Source: Sipunculus nudus (taxonomy: Eukaryota > Annelida > Sipuncula > Golfingiida > Sipunculidae). Taken from it: a stretch of DNA of 64,000 bases. Shown piece after piece: positions 27,501 to 39,500 of this stretch. The DNA lies in contig CM049309.1 in the NCBI GenBank assembly GCA_026874595.1, positions 55,402,079 to 55,466,078 of the forward strand. The letters are read 5' to 3'. Position 1 is the first letter of the stretch, and every line of letters begins with the position of its first letter. A model generated the notes under the pieces. It worked only from the letters and a program-made list of their open reading frames with translations. It made no database searches and was not told the origin of the DNA. The translations under genes were made by a program, and so were the position numbers.

Positions 27501-30500
27501 AAAAAATTGGATGTGCTTAAATAACATGTAAATTTGTCAAAATAAAATTCAGGTCATAGAATTCATGAGCTTTAATAACAAGAGAAAAAGTGAGACAAGG
27601 TTTTCAGTAGTGGAGGTATTAGGTATATGTGTTTTGCTAAGCTTGGTCTTACTCCATGTGAGTGATGAGACAAATGACTCCGTCAACATGATCTTAACCT
27701 GCTGTCATTTGAAGGAGTCTAAAGCCACTCCACAGTCTTCAATAGTAAGCTTGTAACACACTCAATGTTAGCTCAAGCCCGCAATCGTTGAGCAAATCCA
27801 AACCGGTAGAAAGTACTTCATACCGGGTTGTGACACCGTTACTAAGCACTATACAAAGAAAACCACAGGTATGTGTAGAGGGGGATCTGAGGCAGGAGGA
27901 TCATTTTAATCAGGATTACACACCTCAGAGGATCAGTGTGTGTGTTGAGGCAGCCATAAGATAGATGTCTAAACCTCTAGCTGTGCTGTGTGTGTTCACA
28001 GGCAGTCAATAGGAAGATCACTAAACCCCTACCTGTGCTGTGTGTGTTCAGACAGTCATCAGGAAAATGTCTTAACCTCTGCCTGGGCTGAGTGTTGAGA
28101 CAGTCATAGGGTAGATGTCTAATTCACTACCTGTGCTGTGTGTGTTCAGGCAGTCAACAGGAAAATGTCTTAACCTCTACCTGTGCTGAGTGCTCAGACA
28201 GTCATAGGGTAGATGTCTAAACCTCTTCCTGTGCTGTGTTTTCAGGCAGTCATTGGGTAAATGTCTATACCTAGAGCCCTACCTGTGCTGACTGTTTTCA
28301 GGCAGTCATCAGTTAGATGTCTAAATCTCTCCAATGGTACTCGTTTGGTATGTTCAGGCAGTCATCAAATAGATGTCTAAATCTCTGTCTTTGCTGTGTG
28401 TGTTCAGGCAGTCAATAGGAAGATGACACCTCTGCCTGTGCTTTGTGTGTTCAGATATTATTTCATAAAACATATGGTGACATTGATACACAAAAATTTA
28501 TAATAATAAAAGGTCATTTTCTGGTAATAATATTGATCTGTGTGAAACTTCCTCCATTGCAAAAAGGCCTGTCCGAAACGTCCTAGTCCAGAATGTCCTA
28601 GTCCAGAACATCCGCGTCAGAAACTTCCTAATTTCCTAAATCTCTGCCTGTTCTGTGTAGGCTTAGGTAGTCATTAGGTTGATTTCTAACCCTCAACCTG
28701 TGCTGTGTGCATTCAGGAAGTCATCGGGTAGATATTTAAACCTCTCCCTGTGCTTTGTGTGTTCAGATGGTCATTAGGTAGATATCTAAACCTCTGTCTG
28801 TGCTGTTTGGGTTCAGGTAGGCATTAGGTTGCTATCTTACCCTCAACCTGTGCTGTGTGCATTCAGGTAGTCATTGGAAAGATATTTAAACCTCTACTTG
28901 TGCTGTGTGTGTTCAGGTTGTCATTAGGTAAATGTCCTGATAAAATGTCAGGAAGATGTCTCAATGTCTAAACCTGTACCTGCTGTGTGGGTTCAGGTAG
29001 TCATTAGGTAGATATTTTAACCTCTGCTAATGCAGTGTGTGTTTAGTTAGTCATTAGGTAGATATTTTAACCTCTGCCTATGCAGTCTGAGTTCAGGTAG
29101 TCATTAGGTAGATGTCTCCATGTCTAAACCTCTACCTGAGCTGAAATGTTTTTTTACATCATTGGGGCCTTATGTCTCTTTATATATCACTTTTACCTTA
29201 TGCCTTCCAATTTGAAATTCTTGCCACATCACATTACAGCTAGGTGTCGTTTTCCTCAAGAGAGACTCATGCCACAACAAAGTTGCCTGATATGTTCTCA
29301 GTTGAAATGTTTGCCACATCACGGGTGTCTCGTGTCTCCCAGGTGAAACTTACCACATCACTGATGTGTTTGGCCTCCCAAGATAAATCTCTTGTTACAG
29401 TTCATTTGTGGGTTTCTCCCCTGGTGCATCTTTTGTCTCATTTGCTTTTCTTTAACTAGTCTTTTCCAGGGGAAATGATGCTAAAAACTCTAACTGTTGT
29501 AGTACTTTCTCGCTCTTTATTTTTCATTCAAAGAAGTTTGGGATCTAGTATGACTATACTGTGATATAGTTCAGTAAGAAAAGAATGGGATATTTCACAT
29601 TTTTTGTGTGTGTACAACTTACTGTCAAGCATATTTTCCAACATTTTCAAAATGCCATCATCTTTTAAAATGGCATGTAAAAGTTGATGTATCTGGTATC
29701 TTGGGGTGTGTTCATATAAATATATAATAAATATATATATATATTTTATACTCTGAGCCGCGCAATAAGGGAGATGCATGGAGATGTCAAAAATTTATTC
29801 CCAATGTACTTTTTTTAAAGCATGTTTCTCTTTTTTTTCTGGAGCTCTAAACTCTTAGCCCATTTAAATTAGGAAGGAGTCCAGTAATACATAGCAGCAA
29901 ATCAGCTTTTGAACTGAAATGTGTATCAGTCATTGATACGAGTATGAAAGATTTCAGGCATTTCAGGGGCATATTTAATTACAATAATCTTAACATCTGC
30001 AGTTCTGTACATACTTCATCAAACTCACTGATTATAGATTTGATGTGAATAAACCCACAGACCATCAGCCATGTAACAATCAAAGGCAAGCTCACAGCAT
30101 GGTCGTTGATCAGATCATTCAAACATGATATAAGCTGAGTACAAAATCTTTGATCCTTAATGAAACTTCTTCAGATCACCAGATTCCATGGCCAACTACA
30201 ACCCTTATAAATTATTTGAATATAAAGATTTTGTAATGAGTCTGATAGATCACATCTGAAAATAATTTGTAAAAAATGATGGTTATTTATTGATGTGCGG
30301 ACATTAATTTGAGCTGTCGTGCAAGGAAAGTGTAAGTGTGTGAGGTTTACAGGTGACGTGAGTTTTGCGTGTAGCTGGAACAGAAGATTGTGTTTGATGT
30401 TGATACAGAGAAACACTGCGGGTAATCAGGTATGGCCAGGAGCTGTGGTGCATCGTAATGGTCCTGCCATATCTGTACTTGCTGTTTTATGCTGCATTTA

Positions 30501-33500
30501 AAAATAATTGATCCATATGGGTTGAGCATAACAGCGTATGAGGCGGTGCCGTGTTGGATGACTTATCATTTGCACTTGACTTTGGTGCTTATTAACACTA
30601 TTGTTCTCCAGGCTTTGATGTTACGATACACTATGAAAGTGAATAGCTGCCTGTATTTTGCTGGTACTCAATGGTTTTCACATAACTGTGTAGCTAGCCA
30701 TAACTACTACAAGGCTGTTATCATCATCTGACCTCTGTGTACTCTAGTGTAGCATAGAACTGTACCGTTTATCTGAAAATATCATTCAGCCTCCTAAAAA
30801 CAAGATAGCTGGTTGTGAAGGGAGAGTCAGAAGCGGATCCAGGGGAGGGGTCCAGGGGGTCTGGACCCCCCCTTTTTATCAGAAACAACTTTTTTAAGGG
30901 CTTCAGACAAAATTTTGCCACCTGGACCCCCCCTTTTTCAGACCTGAGGACCTTTTTTTTAGAGTTTTCATTTGTCTTCTGGGTTGGACCCCCCCTTTTC
31001 CTAAATCCTGGATCTGCCCCTGAGAGTTGGTATTGTTATGTAGTGGGGATTTTATGTAAGAGAAGAGCAAGGATTTGCGTGGTGAGGGCACGGAGTGTCA
31101 CATACATTTGACATATACATTAGCCTTATCATGTACTTTGTCTGATTTTTTATTGTTCATACCACAGAGATTTTTTTGGGTAGAAATTTGACATTTGTAA
31201 TGCCTAGATAATAGGCATAACATTTTTTTACTGTACAAACATTAAATTTGTATATGAACACATACAAGTGAATCAATTGTTTACTTTACACATGAAGATA
31301 ATTTAAATTCATGTATGAACTTAATTTTATTCTGTGTAAATACTTGTAAAATATGTTATAAATTATCATATATCATTGTTTATATTATATATCATTATAT
31401 ATTATAATATAACACCATTGTATTGATCAAAAGAATAAAGATTTACATATTTTAAAATAAGATAAGTCACAGTAAACCTGACAAGCATTATTTATAATTT
31501 CAGTCACATTGCATTGAAAAGTGAAATTTGACTTCTTTGACCCAATTCTACCTTTAAAGGTGCCCATTCACCTACCTTTTGAAAAAGAATTTGTGATTTC
31601 TGTGTTCCTCTGTGTATATATTCATGATCTAAGTGTAACGTTGGTTGTGAAAAGTTCTGATAAAGCCTTTGGGAAGTATGTATGAGCTTGTTTATCAACA
31701 ACATGTTTGTAAACACAGCAATGTTGACAAATGGGAAAAAAAATGAAATCTAAAGTGGTAGGTTGCTGTATGCAGAGGTAAAGAGTCACTTGTTGCAAAA
31801 TGCCCTGCAAAGCTCTGGCTTATCTGACTTGCTGCCAGATGCCTTTGTTGAATTTGTTTTGATTATTTTGGCAAACCCCCACATATTATAAACACATTGA
31901 TGTAAACAAAACAAGCAGCCTGTTTGCTGTGATATCCACAATTTCTGGCCTATTTTTATAAAAGCTACAAGGGATTACCTTTAGTTTATAAAGGTCTGAT
32001 AAGTGATTGGGCCCCTCTAAAAAATGCCATTTTCATTGCATTTTAAATGTTAAAAAATCCTGGGGTAAAGATGCTGATGATAGATGTCACTTAGTTTCAC
32101 AAAGTGTAATTTTTCTTGCCACTTTAATATTATTTGTCTACCAGGAAGGCATATCCATTGTAAGGCCAAAAAAAAATTAGGTTTGGTTCTCTGAGGCACT
32201 TTTTTTTCATAGATCAATGCGGGCGGGCGGTTTTTTTATATTAATTTTATTGTATGTTTCGATAAATATGTTGGGAAATGATAAGGGAAAATCTGGAAAA
32301 TAACAGATTTATAATGCTAAACAAGTAAAAGCACTACATAACAAAGGAAATTGTATGATTTTATCTTCTTGAAAGAAATGTATGAGTGGCTGCAGCTCAA
32401 AATTGGTAAGTTTCTATTGAAAATCAAAATAAAAATTTTTGATGGGGGGGGGGGGGGGTTAAAATTGATGCGGGCGGTGCCTGAGAACCATACCTTTTAT
32501 TTTTTTTGGCCTAAGAGGGGTGTCAATTAACTTGCAGTGGTCTAACTTACAGGTATAAAATTAAATTTTAAATTAAGTAAAAATGAAAATTTTTACATCC
32601 TTTAATATTGATTACTCTAACATGGTGTTCTGTCTCAAGCATCTCTTGTAATATATCAAATGCAACTCTTGTGGTTCCCAAATATTTTAGAAGAGAAATT
32701 CCAATTAAAGGAAGCATGATTTGACCAGATGGGCAGACGGGAGATAAGTAATGGAGAGCCGGAGTTGGTGACTTTATTCTACAAGGCAGCAGATATATTC
32801 ATCGTCTGGGACATCTAAAACATTCAGTTTTCAGAACATTGCCTGTAATTGTATATTGATTGTTTTTGCCGTTGGCATTTGGTTGCCAGGAAACGACACA
32901 GGAAGCTCCTACATATGAGCCGATTTTGCCATTTATTTCACCTAATGCAATCTGCCACATTATCACTGGCAGTTTTCTGGCACAGCCTGACACTACCATC
33001 ACCTAGAATCATTAAAGTCAATCATAGTTAAAACTAATCATTATAAATAGCAACTTTTGTTAGTGTTGAGTGTAAAAGTAAACATGTGCAAAGGCAGAAA
33101 CAGCTGTTTATTTAAAATCAAAAGTGGAGGAGCTACTTGATGAATAGAGGCCTGTTTTATGCCATTATTTGTGTTACCTACACGAGGCACACCCTGTTTT
33201 TTACACACTAAGGTTGAGTACATTTTACTTATTGATTACCGTGTCAAAATGCTCCGTCTGTTCCAAGTGCAACAGGGGCTTCAATCAAAAGTATCGCTCA
33301 ATACACAATTTTGTTGCTGTTGCTTGTCAATGGTTGCTTGTCCAGGTGCAGCTTAGGTTAATAACTTACAACTGCCAACAGGAAATTAAAAAGTCAGATT
33401 TCTCTGTTAACAGTGGTGTTTTTTTTTCAGTATGTTACAGGCTGAAATGTCAACTGATTATAAATGTTTTCTTTTAAGACAGGGCTAGGAACTGTTGGTG

Positions 33501-36500
33501 GCACTGGATGTCTTTTGATTGAAGATTAAAGTCACCATCGTATTGGAATGATAGATTTTTATATACACAAGTCCAGGGAAAATTCAGAAGTCATAACCTG
33601 TCCTGAAGACATCAGGTTCTTTTAAGATCTCATCATAGTGTCTTTGAGGCAGAGGCTGGGGGCAGACAGACATTTCAGACAGGGACTTTTTAGATTAGCT
33701 AGGACATTCCAGAACAGGACATTTCAGACAGGGACATTTAAGACTAGCTAGGACATTCCAAACCAGGACATTTCAGACAGGAACATTTAAGACTAGCTAG
33801 AACATTCTAGACCAGGACATTTCAGACAGGAACTTTTTAGACTAGCTAGGACGTCCATTCCAGACCAGGACATTTCAGGCAGGGACTTTTTAGACCTCAA
33901 AACCAATGCAACCCCTTCTGAATCTAAACTGGTCTAAGATAATCGTTAAGATTTATTATAAACAAAAACTAATAAACACCATGAATTAATGTTTGAAGGA
34001 CATAAGTATACTTGCAAGTAACCTGCCTTGCTTAGCAGGAGTGTTGGTGACTGGTCATATTCAATGAAGTTGCACAAAAAACGTCACAAACTTTTGGAGG
34101 AAACAGTGTTCATGTAATCTTTCAATGTCGAACTTGCCATAATAACTTAGTCCTGAATGTCTTAATCCAAAGTGTCCAAATCTGAAAGGTCCACTAAAAG
34201 TCAAAAGTCCACTGATGCACCCCCCTAGAAGTTGTAAGATGTTTAGGTTTTTATCAGTGTATTCATGTAGTCCACCAGGCTGCCTCAGCCAGTCTGTTTG
34301 ATATGCTCGTATTTATAAATATATATATGTATGAGCCATATTTACTTGACACTAAGGTCAGTATGGTATTTGACCATGGTTGTACAGTAATCTTGGTGGA
34401 GCTGTATCCCCAAGTCCCATGTATACTGTCTGACAAACACCAGTTTCTGTGTATATTTATATGACCATTGTCTTGATGGCCATAATGTGGGGGAGTGTTT
34501 GTGAAGGTTCCTTCAACTACTTTGTACACAATACATGTCCACCGTTCACCGCACTTAGCAGACATGGCATGAACAAAGTATAACCACTGAACGCACACAA
34601 TGGCCGTTCTGTCCCAACATTACCTATTTGGACTTTGGCACTAAGTCAAACAAGATACAGGTTATTGTATTCTTGAAGGTTTATCAATGCAGCTGACCTT
34701 GGAGGAATGTATCTGGATCATTTATGTGATTATTTATACTTCTACATGATACCTTTTAATGTGGGTTAGTTTTTAGCTCAGCTGACTGTAAGTCATCTGA
34801 GCTATAGCGATCACTCTTTGTCCGTCGTCGTCCGGCCGTCCGGCCATCCGGCCATCCGGCCGTCTGTCCGTTATCAAGGCACAAATCGTAACCGCTGGAC
34901 CCTGAATCTTCTTACTTTACATCCAGAGAGGTCCATGAAAAATCTCCTTGGAAACCTGGAATTAGGTCTCTGTTACCCATATCCTTCGAGCTATGGGGCC
35001 CCAAAGTACCCCCCAGAATAGTGAAAAATTTCATACGAAAAACTTCAATATCTGATTAACTACATCACTGTTGGTCATGATTTTTGGCATACATATTGTG
35101 ATGAGATGTTTCATCAGTTTCTGCAGACTGGTGGCGCCACCTGTATTTTTTAATTTTTACGAATTGTTTTCTCTATTTTTGAGACCTTTAAGGATGTAGT
35201 TATCTGTCAACAGGGTTCAAATTGGACATAGAATATTCATTCTTGACACGCGGGAAGACCTATGAAAAGTCTCCATGGAAACCTGAAATTAGGTCTCTGT
35301 TACCAATATCCTTTGAGTTATGGCACTCCAAAGTACAGCTCAGAATAATGGAAAATTTGATACAAAAGCTGAAGTATCTGAACAACTAATGCGGAGATCA
35401 CCATAATTGTTTGTATGGATATTGATCATGAGATGTTTCATCAGTTTCTGTAGCCTGGTGGCACCACATGTATTTGTTCAGGCTTTTTTCAAATTTTTTC
35501 TCTATTTTTGAGACCTTTAAAGATATGAACATCTGTTAACATGGCACAAATCATAACAACTGGACCTAGAATCTTCATTCTTTACACACAGGGAGACCCA
35601 TAAAATCCATGGAAACCTGAAATTAGGTCTCTGTTACCCATATCCATTAAGCTGTATGGCTCCAAAATCCCCCTAGAATAATGAAAAATTTGATACAAAA
35701 ACTCTAGTATCTCAATAACTACAACACTGATGCTCATGATTTTTGGCATACATATTGATCATGACATCTTCCATCAGTTTCAGCAGACTGGGTGCGCCAC
35801 CTCTATTTTTTTTCAAATTTTTACGAATTATTTTCTCTATTTTTGAGACCTTTAAAGATGTGGTTATCTGTCAACAGGGTACAAATTGTAACAACTCGAC
35901 CTAGAATCTTCATTCTTGTCATGCAAGGAGGCCCATGAAAAGTGTCTGTGAAAACCTGAAATTAGGTCTCTGTTACCCATATCCTTCAAGCTATAGGACT
36001 CCGAAGTATCCCTCAGAATAATGGAAAATTTGATACAAAAGCTGAAGTATCTGAACAACTTATCCAGAGACCACCATGCTTCTTTGCATGGATATTGACC
36101 ATTAAGTGTTTTTATTAGTTTCTGCAGACTGGTGGAACCACCTGTTTTTTTTTCAAAGTTTACGCACTTTTTCTCTATTTTTGAGATATATTAATACAGA
36201 CACAATCTCAGTCTGTTGGTTAATCTGTTTGATGCTTTAGTTGAATGGTTATATACTACCATTCAGATGATAAAATTTCCTTTTGCAAATCTCTTCCCAG
36301 TCAGCTGAGCATCATGACCCATGGGTTACTTGTTAATCTGTCAGACCAATCCAACAAAAATAAGTTTCAGATAGGAATAACCAGGTAATGATTATTGGTC
36401 AGTAGATTGTTATCACCTGTATTAAAGATGACAGGTCAGCAGGATGTTATCACCTGGATTAATGATGACTGGTCAGCAGGATGTTATCACCTGGATTAAT

Positions 36501-39500
36501 GATGACTGGTCAGCAGGATGTTATCACCTGGATTAATGATGACTGTTCAGCAGGATGTTATCACCTGGACTAATGATGACTGGTCAGCAGGATGTTATCA
36601 CCTGGATTAATGATGACTGGTCAGCAGGTTGTTATCACCTGGATTAATGATGACTGGTCAGCAGGTTGTTATCACCTGGATTAATGATGACTGGTCAGCA
36701 GGTTGTTATCACCTGGATTAGTGATGACTGGTCAGCAGGATGTTATCACCTGGATTAGTGATGACTGGTCAGCAGGATGTTATCACCTGGATTAATGATG
36801 ACTGGTCAGCAGGGTGTTATCACCTGGATTAATGATGACTGGTCAGCAGGATGTTATCACCTGGATTAATGATGACTGGTCAGCAGGATGTTATCACCTG
36901 GATTAATGATGACTGGTCAGCAGATTGTTATCACCTGGATGTATTATGACAAGTCATCTGGTTGATAACATCTTAATGTGGTTTTTTAGCTCAGCTGACT
37001 GAAAGTCATCTGAGCTATAGCGATCACTCTTTGTCCGTCGTCCGTCTGTCCGTCTGTCCGTCCGTTAACCAGGCACAAATTGTAACCGCTGAACCTAGAA
37101 CCTTGTAACTTGGGATTCTGAGAGGTCCATGAAAAATCTCCTTGGAAACCAGAAATTAGGTCTCTGTTACCCATATCCTTCGAGCTATGGGGCCCCAAAG
37201 TACCCCCCAGATAAGTCAAAAATTTCATACAAAAACTTCAATATCTCATTAACTACTTGACTGATGGTCATGATTTTTGGCATACATATTGATCATGAGA
37301 TGTTCCATCACTTCCTGCAGACTGGTTGCACCACCTGTATTTTTCGATTTTTTACAAATTTTTTTCTCTATTTTTTGAGCTATGGGGCCCCAAAGTACCC
37401 CCCAGAAAAGTCAAAAATTTCATACAAAAACTTCAATATATCAATAACTACAACACTGATGGTCATGATTTTTGGCATACATATTGATCATGAGATGTTC
37501 CATCACTTCCTGCAGACTGGTGGCGCCACCTGAATTTTTCTATTTTTTACGAATTTAAAAATGTGAACAGCTGTTAACAGGGCACAAATCATAAAGACTG
37601 GACCTAGAATCTTCATTCTTGACACACTGAGAGGTCCATAAAAAGTCTGCATGGAAACCTGAAATAAGGTCTCTGTTACCCATATCCTTTGAGCTATGGG
37701 GGGCTCCCAATAACCCCCCAGAATAATGGAAAATTTGATAAAAACAAACTGCAACATCTCAATAACTACAACACTGATGGTCATGATTTTTGGCATACAT
37801 ATTGATCAAGAGGTGTTTCATCAGTACCTGCAGACTGGTGGTGCCACCTGTATTTTTTTAAATTTTAACAATTTTTTTTTTCTCTATTTTAGAGACCTTT
37901 CAGGATGTAGTTATCTGTCAACAGGGTACAAATCGTAAGGACTGGACCTAGAATCTTCATTGTTGACACACAGGGAGACCAATGATAAGTCTCCATGGAC
38001 ACCTGAAAGTAGGTCTCTGTTACCCATATCCTTTGAGCTATGGCACTCCAAAGTACAGCTCAGAATAATGGAAAATTTGATACAAAAGCTGAAATATCTG
38101 AACAACTAATGCAGAGATCACCATAATTGTTTTCATGGATATTGATCATGGAGTGTTTCATCAGTTTCTGCAGACTTCTGGCACCACCTGTATTTGTTCG
38201 GTTTTTTTTTACGAATTTTTTCTCTATTTTTGAGACCTTTAAAGTTATGAACACCTGTTAACAGGGCACAAATCATTAAAACTGGACCTAGAATCTTCAT
38301 TCTTAACACACAGGGAGACCCATGAAAAGTCTCCATGGAAACCTGAAATTAGGTCTCTGTTACCCATATCCATTAAGCTGTATGGCTCCATAATTACCCC
38401 CCAGAATAATGTAAAATTTGATACAAAAACTGCAGTATCTCAATAACTACAACACTGATGGTCATGATTTTCGGCATACATATTGATCATGACCTGTTCC
38501 ATCAGTTTCTGCAGACTGGGTGCGCCACCTCTATTTTTTTTTTTAATTTTTACGATTTTTTTTCTCTTTTTTTGATACCTTTAAAGATGTGGTTATCTGT
38601 CAACAGGGTACAATTTGCAACAACTGGACCTAGAATCTTCATTCTTGTCATGCAAGAAGGCCCATGAAAAGTGCCTGTGGAAACTTAAAATTAGGTCTCT
38701 GTTACCCATATCCTTCAAGCTATAGGACTCCGAAGTATCCCTCAGAATAATGGACAATTTGATACAAAAGCTGAAGTATTTGAACAACTAATCGGGAGAT
38801 CACCATGATTCTTTGCATGGATATTGATGTTTGTAAGTGTTTTTATTAGTTTCTGCAGACTGGTGGAGCCACCTGTATTTTTGTACCCACCAAAACGAAG
38901 TTTTGTGGATACTATGTTTTTGACCGGGTTCCTCCGCCGTTGCCGCGTTCGTTTCCAGAGAGCTCCTCTGGGACTTGATTTTATCAGCTTTCCAAGCTCA
39001 TATCTCGGGAACCGTTTGACTGATCAGGAAATAAAATTTATACTAATGTATCCCTTGGATAGCTCTATAACATACACAAAAAATGGTGGCGCCACCTGTA
39101 ACCATGTTTGCACAGTGTCCATCTGTTCATCTGCCTTTGGTTAATATCACTCATATCTCTGCAGTGAATTGACTAATTCACCTGAAATTCGGCATGGGTA
39201 TACATCCTGGATAGCTTTCTTGATTTTATGACAGGTGGCGCCACCTACATTCTCATTCACGCTGATGACATCCAAGCTCATATTTCGGGAACCGTTTGAC
39301 CGATCGGGCCAAAATTTTGCATGTATATAGATCTAACGTAGCTCTTTATCATACGCTAAACTGGTGGCGCCACCTGCAACCATTTTTGCACAGCGTCTGT
39401 CTGTTTGTCTGCCGTGCAATAATGTCACTCATGTCTCGGCAGTGGTTTGACATATCTGCCTAAAATTTTGCAGTTTTATACATCCTGGATAGCTTTCTTG

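Noticed and set aside
36395..36950. CRISPR-like regularly spaced repeats
   Set aside because: The genome is eukaryotic, the full 37-bp unit is repeated with no variable spacers, so it is a minisatellite.
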